In this document: positions 32,731 through 42,761 of the stretch, piece after piece
How the letters are laid out: the number at the start of each line of letters is the position of its first letter
Position numbering within the stretch: the stretch's first letter is position 1
Assembly (NCBI GenBank): GCA_018304385.1
Contig: JAGVWJ010000009.1
Span: 1 to 47,795, forward strand
From: Microcaldota archaeon
GTDB taxonomy: Archaea > Micrarchaeota > Micrarchaeia > Anstonellales > Bilamarchaeaceae
Length of the DNA stretch: 47,795 nt
Direction of reading: 5' to 3'
Translations under genes and position numbers: made by a program
The notes under the pieces: model-generated
Databases searched by the model: none
What the model saw: only the letters and a program-made list of their open reading frames with translations
What the model was told of the DNA's origin: nothing

Positions 32731-35700
32731 ATGGTAGAGGCATTAAAACAAAAAGAAGAGAAAATACCAGTAAAGGCTAGCGAATACTTTCATCTAGAAA
32801 AAGTTCGTGCTGATTTGCACGGTGCGTTTTCTGTTTCATTTGAAAAAAATATGGCAATTATAAAAGTGCCTTCGCTCTCAAAAAAGAATGAGTATTTTGA
32901 AATAAAAATTAACAAAGCAACATTTGAGGCAATTCTGAATAACTTTTTACAGCCAACAGAAAATAGACAAACGTCTGAAGAGCTTGTAAAATTCCTTAGC
33001 TTATTTTCTAATCATAGCGAGGTTCAAAACTCCATTTATAATGGAATTGAAATAGTATTGTTCAATAACTTATTCACGGCTTACGCAGAGATATACAAAA
33101 AAACTGGGGCGCTTGAAAACCAAATAATAAATATAAAATTTGATTTTAATGTAGATAAAAGCTTTGATGGATTGTATAGTTTTATCTATACAATTTATTA
33201 CGATCTAAAAGAAGAAAACAAGAAAGCTAGTGATAAAACTAATGAACAATGGCTTGAAGACCTTAAAGGAATTTATAAGACTGATGATGAAGACGTAGTT
33301 ATAGAAAAACTAAAGGATAAAATAAGAAAGGTTTTTGGAAATGATAAAACATCTAAAGCACGATTTTTAGATATGATTGACTGGGCAGAAGATAAAGAGC
33401 AATGGTTGATGTTAGGGTTGCTAAATAAATTTCTGGAAATAGCACAACGAGGAAAAAAAGTTAGTAGTGAGGATTTACTGTTCTTTAGCACTGCTGTTTC
33501 TAATGTTTATACTGTTTATTCAACTACTGAGAGGGGTGTGTTTGGCACAACTGAAATGGGCATACAAAGTGGAAACCTCTCTACTTCAACAGGTGTAGGT
33601 TACCAAAAGCAGGTTTACACAGAGGGCGAGCCAGTCAGACAATGGTCTGTTTCTCCTAAGGTTTCTGGCATAAAAACTGAAAATGGCTGGGACGTAATAT
33701 TCACATTTGATGTATCCCTTGGCCAGTTTCTCCTCTCAGTTCCTTTATATTCTATATCTGGAGGAATATTAGATGTTAGTTCATATGCACGTGTTGGCTA
33801 TGGAAATGTGGCTGTTGGATTGTTAAGCGGCGAATGGACAGCATTTTCTGGCATATTTACTATAAATCTTGAAACAGGCAAATTTGGCACATTGCTTCCA
33901 TTATGGATTTATGGGATTTTAACTGGTTTTAATGCAATAATGCGCGTACCGCAGCTAGCACAATATGCAGAGCCACAGGTTGCAGCAGTTGCATTTGCTA
34001 CGCAAAGCACAATGGAGCTAAGTGGGGCAAACTCACTGCTCGAGATATTGAATGTAATTGACTATTTTATTCCTGAACTAAGCAATAAAGGTGCGATTAA
34101 ATCACAAGAGCTTAAGCAAGAAATAGAAGAGATTCGCGGGTTGCTAAAACAAAATAAATACAATGATGCGCTTGCGCGTTTAGAAAGCTTATTAGAAAGC
34201 AAACACATAAGCAAATTAGCAAAGGCGCAGCTTGCCATTCTGCTGGATCAGGCAACAGATCTTGAATTTGTTCATTTAAAGGCTGGTGAAAGCATTAAGC
34301 CAAGTGCTGCTATTCGGGATCGCGTACTTGAGACTATGGCTGAGTTTGAAAAACTGGTTAAAAAAATAGAAAACGGAAAAAAACTAACTAAGGAAGAGGA
34401 AGAAACATTTCTTGCTAATTTCTATTATCTTGCGCAAAAGCTTTCAATTGTAGTTACACCAGACAATAGAATACTTCAGGCAAATCGCCATCATTTGGAA
34501 GATGTTGAAGATTACGTAAAATTATTCCAGATGCTTGCTAGGGCAGTTGGTGTTGTGCAAGGCAAAGAATATTCCTCAGTATTGGCAGAGGTTGTTGGTA
34601 GCTATAAAGAAAAAGTAGATAAAACAGGCACTGAAACTGAAAAAGAAATGCTAAACAGCTACATATACAGATTATCTGAACTCCTTGATGATAATGTAAT
34701 GAGCTCTATTGGCAAAAAAGTAGATTATCTTAGATCATTGGTTGGTGAAGATAAGCTAACTGACAAGAAAAATCTAATTCATTCCTTGCAGTTCCTTATT
34801 GAGCCTTTGATAAATGGTGTAAGACATACGATCTATGGAATTTATGGACATGCATACAATGCCAGATTAATGGATGATGTTTATCGTTTGGAAGAATCAA
34901 TTCACAACCTGGAGCATGAAGACCCAGAGTGGTTCCAAACAGAAGAAACCTGGAGATCAATTGGCAGGTTTGTTAGTGCTGGATTTTCACCTGAATTCTT
35001 AGCTCCAATCAATTATCTTCGTGTTATTAATTCTATTGGCACTATAGAGGAATTGAAAAAATCATCTTTGTACAAAGAAGACCCAGAGTTTAAGAAACGC
35101 ATTGATGGTGCAGAAAAAAGATTGCAGGCATTTATTAAAAAACAGGAAAGATATAGAAGGGTTTCTTTTGATTATGATAAGCTTAGAGAATTGACGCGTG
35201 ACAATGAACGCAAGGGATTTGATGCATTGCATGACATAATAGATGCATTGGATAATGAAGATGAATTTGAAGATGCGAGAAAGGCATTAGGAAAACTAAA
35301 GAAAGATAAACAAGTTACTACATTAACAGATAAGGAATTGGAAAATTTAGAGGCTCATTTAAAAAGACTAGATGATCTGAAAAAAAGAATTACACAACAA
35401 GCAGAAACAGCATTAGATAGCTATTATTTTGGCTGGTTTGAAACACGTGGGTCGCACATTAAATTGAAGGATAAAGCTGTTGATTTACTTGCTGAGTACG
35501 CTGCACTAAATCATCAGGAGCACGCAATTAAATATCTATTAGAAAACAAAAAGATTAGCGATGAAGATTATGAAACCGCAAACGCATATATACAAAAGAA
35601 AAAAACTGAAGTAAATGCCCAATCAGATAAACTAATGGAAGATAGAGATACTTATTATGCAATTATTAAAGATCCAAAATTCAAAGAAAGAGTTAAAGGG

Positions 35701-36189
35701 GCATATGCAAAAAGCTGGCTAGAATTTGGGAAGATTGCTAGTAAATTCGATACAGAAACCTTAGAGCTGCTAATAAAAGAAAGAGATAAGGGTGTTTGGA
35801 AGGCTATTGAATTATTTAGGCAAGAAAGCAATCTTATTGAAACCACGGGCATGTTAGCAAAGGAAATAAACATTTTGAGGTCAGAGGTAAAATATCTTGA
35901 ACGACTTAAAGAAACACTGCATGCATTAAATGAAATGGAAGAAAGCGATGAAACAGAAGATGCATTAGATGCTGTTGATGATGCAATAGAAGAACTCAAT
36001 GAACTTTTAAAATCGTATCAAGAGGCTTTAGATAATTCCATAAAGTTATATGTGCATCATAGCTCTGCAGAGGATTATAAAAAACAATTGACACAATATG
36101 CAAGATATGTAAAAAAGGTTTATGAAACAATAAAACCTGAAGAATTTAAAAAACAAAAACCAAGAAGAATTGAAAGCGATTTATGGTGA
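32731..36189 (+). CDS. 1152-residue protein with barrel-like strands and coiled coils
   Basis: The family is not recognised. Residues about 1-245 are mixed alpha/beta. Residues about 250-400 contain alternating Gly/aromatic strands (VFGTTEMGIQSGNLSTSTGVGYQKQ, WDVIFTFDVSLGQFLLSVPLY, YARVGYGNVAVGLLSGEW), like beta-barrel strands or a large sheet. Residues about 450-1150 are charged helices, with likely coiled coils near 790-920 and 1050-1110 (EMEESDETEDALDAVDDAIEELNELL). There is no signal peptide despite the strand pattern, which is odd for an exported barrel. AGGTAAA directly before ATG 32731 is the ribosome site. The stop TGA is part of the GGTGA site for the next gene. Confidence 0.8.
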   Translation: MVEALKQKEEKIPVKASEYFHLEKVRADLHGAFSVSFEKNMAIIKVPSLSKKNEYFEIKINKATFEAILNNFLQPTENRQTSEELVKFLSLFSNHSEVQNSIYNGIEIVLFNNLFTAYAEIYKKTGALENQIINIKFDFNVDKSFDGLYSFIYTIYYDLKEENKKASDKTNEQWLEDLKGIYKTDDEDVVIEKLKDKIRKVFGNDKTSKARFLDMIDWAEDKEQWLMLGLLNKFLEIAQRGKKVSSEDLLFFSTAVSNVYTVYSTTERGVFGTTEMGIQSGNLSTSTGVGYQKQVYTEGEPVRQWSVSPKVSGIKTENGWDVIFTFDVSLGQFLLSVPLYSISGGILDVSSYARVGYGNVAVGLLSGEWTAFSGIFTINLETGKFGTLLPLWIYGILTGFNAIMRVPQLAQYAEPQVAAVAFATQSTMELSGANSLLEILNVIDYFIPELSNKGAIKSQELKQEIEEIRGLLKQNKYNDALARLESLLESKHISKLAKAQLAILLDQATDLEFVHLKAGESIKPSAAIRDRVLETMAEFEKLVKKIENGKKLTKEEEETFLANFYYLAQKLSIVVTPDNRILQANRHHLEDVEDYVKLFQMLARAVGVVQGKEYSSVLAEVVGSYKEKVDKTGTETEKEMLNSYIYRLSELLDDNVMSSIGKKVDYLRSLVGEDKLTDKKNLIHSLQFLIEPLINGVRHTIYGIYGHAYNARLMDDVYRLEESIHNLEHEDPEWFQTEETWRSIGRFVSAGFSPEFLAPINYLRVINSIGTIEELKKSSLYKEDPEFKKRIDGAEKRLQAFIKKQERYRRVSFDYDKLRELTRDNERKGFDALHDIIDALDNEDEFEDARKALGKLKKDKQVTTLTDKELENLEAHLKRLDDLKKRITQQAETALDSYYFGWFETRGSHIKLKDKAVDLLAEYAALNHQEHAIKYLLENKKISDEDYETANAYIQKKKTEVNAQSDKLMEDRDTYYAIIKDPKFKERVKGAYAKSWLEFGKIASKFDTETLELLIKERDKGVWKAIELFRQESNLIETTGMLAKEINILRSEVKYLERLKETLHALNEMEESDETEDALDAVDDAIEELNELLKSYQEALDNSIKLYVHHSSAEDYKKQLTQYARYVKKVYETIKPEEFKKQKPRRIESDLW

Positions 36190-36193
36190 TAAT

Positions 36194-39100
36194 TTGGCAA
36201 CTCCTGTTCCTGTACAATTAAAAGATGAGGAAAAAAAGCTTAAACAAGCAATAAGAGGTATTAGTGCAATAGCTAGCGGCTTTAGAGAGATCGTCACTAA
36301 AATCAAAGAAAAGGATAAAGAAGGATATTTAGGAAAAAGAATTTATGAGATAGAAGAAAGATTACATAGTATAGAAATAGGGCTCAAGGATGCTGGTACA
36401 AGGCCATTAACATCACAGTTAATCTATGATTTGCAATCAAAACTAGAAACAATCAAAAAAGATATTGCCAGCTTGCAAGACGTAGTACAGCTGCTTCCTG
36501 GCAAAGAAGAAAAAACACCAAAGAAAACTATTATCCCAATACTTTTTGAATTAGAGCAGGCTGCTAGAAAATCACCTGAAGAATTTGCAAAGGTTTTAGT
36601 GAAATTTGAAAAGGCACTAGCAGAATTGGATGATGAGCAGAAAAAGCTCTTTATTAATTTTGTTTATAGCACAGAAGGTGCCTTTTCTTTACAGGTACTT
36701 TTGCGATTAGCAGAGGATTCAGCTAGACAAGATGGCACAGAAATTGGCAGTGTTGGGTATAATAAAAATGTTCTTGAAAAATTGGTTGAGATTGCAACTG
36801 CTATAAATGCTGCAGCAAAACAACGTGTTGCAGCCGGTGATAGCGTTTCTATTTATAGTATTACCTTAGCTGTTGAAAGAGCAGATATGGCAATAAGCCA
36901 GGCATTTTATAATGGAGAAATGAGAGGGCCTACATTTTCTATTGGGCCAAGCACTGGTGGTGCTCCTGCTGGAGCCCTTGCAGGTTATCAATCAGCCATT
37001 GAAACACTAGGCAAGTTAACAGCATTAATAGAAGGAAAACAATCGAAATATCTAAAGCAAATAATAGCTGGCCATCTAATGGAATTCTTAAAAACTAGAC
37101 ACTTGCTATCTCCAGAAGCCTTTAGTGAAGAGCTTATGCAGCCTGGCAAAGATGCTGAAAGAAAGGCACATACTGAAAAGCATTCTATGTATGGCTTGTT
37201 TAAGGAATACATGCAAAGATTTGTTGGTGAGGAGCTTACGGCAGTAAACTTCCTAGAACACTTTGAGAACTTTATAAGAGATTTTAATAAAATGTATATA
37301 CGCGCAGATAGGCTAAATGGCATTAACAATATGCTAAATAAGGAAGGATTTACAATAAACCTTTTTGCTTTATATAATAGTATTAGCGAGCGATTTGGAG
37401 AGGAACATTTTCTTAATGTAATGCATCATTTGTATGATTATTCTGATGACAATTTAGATAAACTTTTAATGGCATTAATAAAAGAAAAGAAAGGCGAGGC
37501 ATTAAACGAAAAAGAACAAGAATTGGTTACTCTCTATTTTGAAAAACTCATTCCGCTTTTAGCTACTGGGATTGCGCCAAGAATGATAAGCGCTGGTGTT
37601 AGCCCTGCTAAGATAGAACAATTACTTGCAAATGTAAGCTTTACTGATGTGCAAGTAGTTATTACTGCATGGCTTGACGCGCTTTCTGCTGGATATAATT
37701 CGCCATTGCTTAATACAATTGTAGATAGGATGATTGAGGTTTCTGCAAAAAATCCTAGATTGTTGAAATGGTTTATGGCAGATGTTTATTTGCCGATAGT
37801 AAATCATTCATTTGATGATAAAACTATTGGGGATGCATTAGAAACATTTAGAGCGCAATTTACAGGCAGATTTGCTGGGTTAGGCAGAACAGATATAACA
37901 AACTATGAATATTATTTGATAAGAACAATATTTCATGATATACGCGCACGCATAGAAAGCGCACGTGTTGGATTTAAAAATTATGATTTACTTGGAAATA
38001 TTACACCAGAAACACCAGGAACACCAATAGAGATGGTTTGGCATAGGGTTACACACACGCCGCTTGATGCTACACTACGCAGATTTGGCGAGGCGTTTGC
38101 GCCACCGTTTAGACAGCCAGGTGAGCTTTCAATACTTGCTGGATATCAATGGCTTACTATTGCAGATACGCCAGAGCACGGCATTGTTGGCATATTTAAT
38201 ATTCAACTAAACGCAGATAGGATCAGAAAAATATTAGAAAAGAATCTTGTGCCATCTAAATTTATAGATGCAATAAATGTTCCTCCAATTGCAAGCGCAA
38301 GCTATCAGGCATGGGATTTGATACCTGCAATAATCGCTGCATTCCAGAACGTACCAGAGCGCTTTTCTGATTTATGGCTTTATTATAGCGCACTTGGTGG
38401 TTTGGCATTTACTGTTGCTGGCAAACAGATACAACCAGGTGGAGAAAAAGTAGAAGGTAGCCAAGAAATTGCTGGCGGTGGCGGAGGTATATTCGCAACA
38501 GGTGTTACGCCAACTGGTGGCGGCGAGGCAAGGATTACAATTAGTGGCGCGCAGAATGCAACCAATGATTCGCTTTATTATTTAGCGCATTTAGATGCTG
38601 CTGCAACTACTGTTAAGCTCGCTGGATTAAAAACAAGGGCAGCAAGCATAGTAGCAGACATAACTGGAACAGATGAAATAGTTCAAACTGCTAGACAACG
38701 TATGGAAGCAAACATGCGTGATGTTATTGGCGAGCATGACATGATTGTTATTGAACGATTTAATTATGACCGAGACCTTGATAACCGAGACCTTGAACCG
38801 GATTTCCTAGATCGTGTTGAAAGTGCAAAAACATACATTGTATTCATAGGAAAAGATGGAGAGCGTGTAGAGCTTAACTGGGATCATATAAAGGATAATG
38901 ATTGGTTCCAGGCACTATCAGCAAGAATCGATCAAGCATGGGCAGATTACTATAACACTGGACGTTATGAATATGGTACTGGAAATCAAGGGGCTGCAAT
39001 TGCAGTTGAGTTGCCTGATGCATTTGGCAAAACATTAACAGATGCTAGCGCTGCTAGTGTTAGCCGCGCATTGGAAAAGGTTTTTCCAGGGGATAAATAC

Positions 39101-40660
39101 ATAAATTGGGAGTATGGAACTGGCTTAGGTTATCGCATTAATGAAAAATGGGCAGTTGGTATTTTTGATACTGGATTAAAGCATATAGATGAAAACAAAT
39201 GGAGAACTGCTGTAAGCGCATTAGCTTATTATTTTGATCGCGATGCAATTGCGCGGTTTGGCGCAGGCACTGGTGCAATTGCTAAATTATTTAAAAATGC
39301 AGAGCCAATGGCTGCATTCTTTGCAACAGGTTATTATCATGGAAGAAAATTCTTTAATCATTTAATGGAACTTAGCGCAAACATGACATTTGATCAAAAA
39401 GTAGCGTATTTACTTGATCCAGAAAAAGAGCATAGGCTTGTAGCTAATGTTAATGCTGCTGTTGATCTGCTTGTTGGCCATCAGATTGATAAAGAAACTA
39501 GATACATATTGAAGCTTGCGCTTTTACATGCTGTTATCCAGCAATTTATGCAAGTAACAGGGCCTGATGGAAAAATGAAGGACCAGGAGATTGCGAATAA
39601 AACTGCAAAGGCATTATACTTATTCTTTGGTTATAAAAATGTTGCTGGATTAGGCGGAAGTGGCATTGTTCGCTTTATGTTTGGACCACCAGAAATGGAA
39701 TTACTTGCATTGTTTAATCGATGGCAAGAGCGCAATCTAACTGATCGAAGCGCTTTAATAAGCGGATACAAGAATCTGCTTAATCGCATGACGGATGTAA
39801 TTAAACTACAGGCAGAGTATGGAAAGGATAAGAGGTTATACCTTAATGTTTTTGCTGGAAACTTTGAACAGGCAATAAGCCAAACATCTACAGGACAGCC
39901 AATAGAAAGCGCAGAGCAGTTTAGGGCTGCTGGCGAGATTATTGCATATATAACTGATAAATTCTACTTGGGCGGTGCAGTGCGATACAGCCAGATGAAT
40001 TTTATTCAACGTGAAACAACACCATTAGGAGATCTTCTTGAAGAGGAAAATATTGAAAATTCTGAAAAGGTTCAAATACTTGATACAATTGTTACTGCAG
40101 GAGTAGATGGAAAAATTCGCGTTGATCTTGGTGCAACATGGAGCGATCAGGCAAATCTTGGAGCTGGCAAGCTAGCTGGGGTAATAGGAAGAATAATGCT
40201 TGGGTGGGAAGATTCTATATTAAGTATTGCTGGCTCGCACGCTGATCTTAAGCAATTAGAATCAACGCGTGGCGAGATAGTTTATTCAGTGCTTGTTGAT
40301 GGCCAACCATTTTATATTTCAGTTAATTATGTAAATAGAAAGATTAAAGTGCTAGAGACAAAACCAAAGGAGCACATTATTGATCTAACCACTAGCTTTG
40401 TTTTCAATAGGACAGAAGAAGGAAAATGGGAGGCAGTTATAGACCTCTTCAGCTATTTAAATAGGTTAAAAGAAATGCCCGGTGCGCAGCTTGGCGCAAT
40501 CTGGTCTGGCATTACAACTAGATTTGGTGCATTTGTTGGATGGCATGTGCCGCCAGGTGTCCGCCCTGGTATTCCAGATACTTATAATTTCATTAGCGGC
40601 AGGCCATATGATTTTCTTATTAGATTATTCATAATGCATAGCTGGGGCGTTTTAGAATAA
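36194..40660 (+). CDS. 1488-residue protein with Gly-rich and barrel-like segments
   Basis: The frame is open from TTG 36170, but TTG 36194 is preferred because GGTGA (36185-36189, overlapping the upstream stop) sits four bases before it. Residues about 1-640 are helical. Later blocks alternate strands (ELSILAGYQWLTIAD, GIVGIFNIQL), a Gly-rich loop (GGGGGIFATGVTPTGGGEARI), and further strands (WEYGTGLGYRINEKWAVGIFDTGL, DKRLYLNVFAGNF, KFYLGGAVRYSQMNF, IRVDLGATWSD). The order resembles the C-terminal half of the protein at 26403-30350, including the shared ITPTGG-like loop and a helical block LLHAVIQQF / LAHVVPQF, so the two are probably distant paralogues. There is no signal peptide. The function is unknown. 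Confidence 0.8.
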   Translation: MATPVPVQLKDEEKKLKQAIRGISAIASGFREIVTKIKEKDKEGYLGKRIYEIEERLHSIEIGLKDAGTRPLTSQLIYDLQSKLETIKKDIASLQDVVQLLPGKEEKTPKKTIIPILFELEQAARKSPEEFAKVLVKFEKALAELDDEQKKLFINFVYSTEGAFSLQVLLRLAEDSARQDGTEIGSVGYNKNVLEKLVEIATAINAAAKQRVAAGDSVSIYSITLAVERADMAISQAFYNGEMRGPTFSIGPSTGGAPAGALAGYQSAIETLGKLTALIEGKQSKYLKQIIAGHLMEFLKTRHLLSPEAFSEELMQPGKDAERKAHTEKHSMYGLFKEYMQRFVGEELTAVNFLEHFENFIRDFNKMYIRADRLNGINNMLNKEGFTINLFALYNSISERFGEEHFLNVMHHLYDYSDDNLDKLLMALIKEKKGEALNEKEQELVTLYFEKLIPLLATGIAPRMISAGVSPAKIEQLLANVSFTDVQVVITAWLDALSAGYNSPLLNTIVDRMIEVSAKNPRLLKWFMADVYLPIVNHSFDDKTIGDALETFRAQFTGRFAGLGRTDITNYEYYLIRTIFHDIRARIESARVGFKNYDLLGNITPETPGTPIEMVWHRVTHTPLDATLRRFGEAFAPPFRQPGELSILAGYQWLTIADTPEHGIVGIFNIQLNADRIRKILEKNLVPSKFIDAINVPPIASASYQAWDLIPAIIAAFQNVPERFSDLWLYYSALGGLAFTVAGKQIQPGGEKVEGSQEIAGGGGGIFATGVTPTGGGEARITISGAQNATNDSLYYLAHLDAAATTVKLAGLKTRAASIVADITGTDEIVQTARQRMEANMRDVIGEHDMIVIERFNYDRDLDNRDLEPDFLDRVESAKTYIVFIGKDGERVELNWDHIKDNDWFQALSARIDQAWADYYNTGRYEYGTGNQGAAIAVELPDAFGKTLTDASAASVSRALEKVFPGDKYINWEYGTGLGYRINEKWAVGIFDTGLKHIDENKWRTAVSALAYYFDRDAIARFGAGTGAIAKLFKNAEPMAAFFATGYYHGRKFFNHLMELSANMTFDQKVAYLLDPEKEHRLVANVNAAVDLLVGHQIDKETRYILKLALLHAVIQQFMQVTGPDGKMKDQEIANKTAKALYLFFGYKNVAGLGGSGIVRFMFGPPEMELLALFNRWQERNLTDRSALISGYKNLLNRMTDVIKLQAEYGKDKRLYLNVFAGNFEQAISQTSTGQPIESAEQFRAAGEIIAYITDKFYLGGAVRYSQMNFIQRETTPLGDLLEEENIENSEKVQILDTIVTAGVDGKIRVDLGATWSDQANLGAGKLAGVIGRIMLGWEDSILSIAGSHADLKQLESTRGEIVYSVLVDGQPFYISVNYVNRKIKVLETKPKEHIIDLTTSFVFNRTEEGKWEAVIDLFSYLNRLKEMPGAQLGAIWSGITTRFGAFVGWHVPPGVRPGIPDTYNFISGRPYDFLIRLFIMHSWGVLE
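38769..38796 (+). repeat. Short tandem repeat, 15-bp period
   Basis: ACCGAGACCTTGA at 38769-38781 recurs at 38784-38796, encoding DRDLDNRDLEPD. It is a small in-frame duplication within the giant gene. Confidence 0.7.
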
Positions 40661-40690
40661 GTTTTTAAACCTCCTAAACCTAGTTTATTT

Positions 40691-41545
40691 ATGGTTTTCT
40701 CATTAGAACGCATTCTATTCAGCGCAATAGCATTGCCGGGCGAGCAGATAAGAATAGCAATAGCCTTGCTTGGTTTATTGGCAACAACATACTTTGATTT
40801 ATTCAACAAGCGCAACGTACCGAATAATTTGCTTTATGCATTTCTGGGTGCAGCAATTGCATTAAATCTATTATTTTATGAGCAGGACATTTTTCTACTC
40901 TCAATAATTGTTTCAATACCAATCGCATTTTTATATATCCCGTATAAAATGGGGCAGATTGGTGGGGCAGATGTACTCGTGCTATTAGCAATAAACTTTG
41001 CATTGCCTATTCATCCTTCTCTTTCGCAACTTAGCTTTAATTTTCCGTTTATTGCAAGCACATTTGTTTTTTCTGGTGTGATATTTGCGTTATATTTTCT
41101 AGTGAATTTCTCGACTAAGCTTCTGAGGCTTAATGCAAAGCCAAATATGTTAGCATTTGCATTGCTTATTCCATACGCTGCATTAGCTTACCTATATATT
41201 AACTCACCATTATACTCACCAATTTATCTGGCTTTTATATCAATTATGCTGTTTTCTTCAATGTTTTTCATTGCATATCGTAACGATGTATACAAGTTGC
41301 AGGCACAGAAGATTGCTTTGAGCAAGGCAGAACAAGAGGATGTACTTGCGCTAGAATTAATGGATCAGGATTTTGTCAAGAAAAATAAACTGCAGAGATT
41401 GCTAACGCAAAGCGAATTGGTGCGATTAAAAAAATTAAAGATAAAGGAACTTTGGGTCTATACTAAATTGCCGCCATTTTTACCATTTTTGCTGGTTGGA
41501 TTTATACTTGCCTTATTTTATAGTAAACACCTACTGTTATTTTAG
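40691..41545 (+). CDS. Archaeal A24-family prepilin peptidase
   Basis: 284 residues, mostly membrane helices. Type IV prepilin/preflagellin peptidases cut the signal of pilins and archaellins at the cytoplasmic face. The two catalytic aspartates are visible: Asp36 in TTYFDLFNKRNVPNN and Asp94 in GQIGGADV, the family's GxGxxD-type motif. The C-terminus carries a long cytoplasmic segment with charged helices (QEDVLALELMDQDFVKKNK) and a final membrane helix, which is longer than minimal FlaK/PibD proteins. No pilin gene is in the window. The TATA-like GTTTTTAAACC about 25 bases upstream suggests a leaderless transcript that starts the following operon. Confidence 0.85.
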   Translation: MVFSLERILFSAIALPGEQIRIAIALLGLLATTYFDLFNKRNVPNNLLYAFLGAAIALNLLFYEQDIFLLSIIVSIPIAFLYIPYKMGQIGGADVLVLLAINFALPIHPSLSQLSFNFPFIASTFVFSGVIFALYFLVNFSTKLLRLNAKPNMLAFALLIPYAALAYLYINSPLYSPIYLAFISIMLFSSMFFIAYRNDVYKLQAQKIALSKAEQEDVLALELMDQDFVKKNKLQRLLTQSELVRLKKLKIKELWVYTKLPPFLPFLLVGFILALFYSKHLLLF

Positions 41546-41553
41546 TGATTGAC

Positions 41554-42759
41554 ATGCAAATTGTAAGAATTGTTGAGTATTCAATTGCTTTTATTACATT
41601 ATATTTCACAGTATTCATTATCCTACTTTATATAAAATATCGCAATAGTGTTTCTGAGAAACCAAGGATAGATAAAAAATTTACACCGCGTTTAAGTGTG
41701 ATAATACCAGCATTCAATGAAGAGGACACCTTAGAACACTGTGTAAAGAGCTTAGTAGATGCAGATTACCCAAAAGAAGAGTTAGATATTATAATTGTTG
41801 ACGATGGATCTAAAGATAAAACATATGCAATAGCAAAATTACTTTCTAATAGATATAAAAACGTAAGATGTTTCACAAAAAAGAACGAAGGCAAGGCAGC
41901 TGCGCTTAATTATGCGATAACAAGGGCAGATGGCGAGATCATTGCAACGCTTGATGCAGATTCTTTCATAGAGAAGGATACCATTTGGCGTATGCTACCT
42001 TATTTTAAAGATAAAGAAGTTGCTGCAGTAACTGCTGCAGTCAAAGTCAATGAACAAAAAAATAAGGGCAAGGCAATTTTGGAGTTTATACAAAAAATAG
42101 AATACTTATTTACGCTATTCTCAAGAAAGGTCTTAGTGTTTATAGAAGCAGTTACAGTTACACCAGGTCCATTCAGCATGTTTCGCAGCTGGGTATTTAA
42201 GAAAGTTGGGATGTTTGATACCAAAAGCATATTAGAGGATCAGGAAATTGCATTACGCATCCAAAAGCACAACTATAAAATAAGAAGCTCGATGGATGCT
42301 GGTGTTTATACTGAGATACCAAGAAATTTCAATGAATTACTAAAACAAAGAATAAGATGGCATAGGGGCGGATTTCACAATACGTTAAAGTATCTTAGTT
42401 TAATTTCTCCAAGATACGGGGATTTTGGCCTTATAATAATGCCACTTACGTTTATAGCAATCATCACTTTATTCGGCGTATTCTTTGTTGCTATTGCAAA
42501 TATTTTTACCCAACCATATTACTTCAGATATCTCGGATTAGAAGCATCCCTACTTAGCCTTACCCCAATACATATTGTTGGATTAATTATACTCGCATTA
42601 AACGTTCTTTGGATTGCGTGGGGTTTGCTCCAGTTTAAGAAAGAAAAAATAAGTGCATGGCAGCTCATCATTTATATAATTTCTTATTCTTATCTTCTAA
42701 CAATATACTGGACAGCGGCAATAATAAAGGAAATAAAAATGGAAAAACCGAGTTGGTGA
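41554..42759 (+). CDS. Family 2 glycosyltransferase, processive beta-glycan synthase type
   Basis: 401 residues. A membrane helix at about 8-28 is followed by the GT2 domain: LSVIIPAFNEED, IIVDDGSKD (Asp83, Asp84), LDADS (Asp134, Asp136), LEDQEIALRI (Glu228, Asp229) and KQRIRWHRGG, the QxxRW motif at 265-269 that marks processive synthases. Three or more C-terminal membrane helices form the usual export channel part. The closest style is poly-N-acetylglucosamine synthase (IcaA/PgaC) or related. GTG 41545 is in frame; ATG 41554 is preferred. The context of a deacetylase and a membrane acyltransferase downstream supports a surface polysaccharide role. Confidence 0.9.
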   Translation: MQIVRIVEYSIAFITLYFTVFIILLYIKYRNSVSEKPRIDKKFTPRLSVIIPAFNEEDTLEHCVKSLVDADYPKEELDIIIVDDGSKDKTYAIAKLLSNRYKNVRCFTKKNEGKAAALNYAITRADGEIIATLDADSFIEKDTIWRMLPYFKDKEVAAVTAAVKVNEQKNKGKAILEFIQKIEYLFTLFSRKVLVFIEAVTVTPGPFSMFRSWVFKKVGMFDTKSILEDQEIALRIQKHNYKIRSSMDAGVYTEIPRNFNELLKQRIRWHRGGFHNTLKYLSLISPRYGDFGLIIMPLTFIAIITLFGVFFVAIANIFTQPYYFRYLGLEASLLSLTPIHIVGLIILALNVLWIAWGLLQFKKEKISAWQLIIYIISYSYLLTIYWTAAIIKEIKMEKPSW

Positions 42760-42761
42760 AT

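Noticed and set aside
32731..40660. Fusion of the two giant genes by frameshift near 36170-36190
   Set aside because: The stop is part of a GGTGA ribosome site with TTG four bases on, so normal re-initiation explains it without an error.
42657..42761. Early start (42657) for the thioredoxin-like gene
   Set aside because: This would overlap the glycosyltransferase by about 100 bases and adds an Asn-rich noise sequence before the membrane helix.
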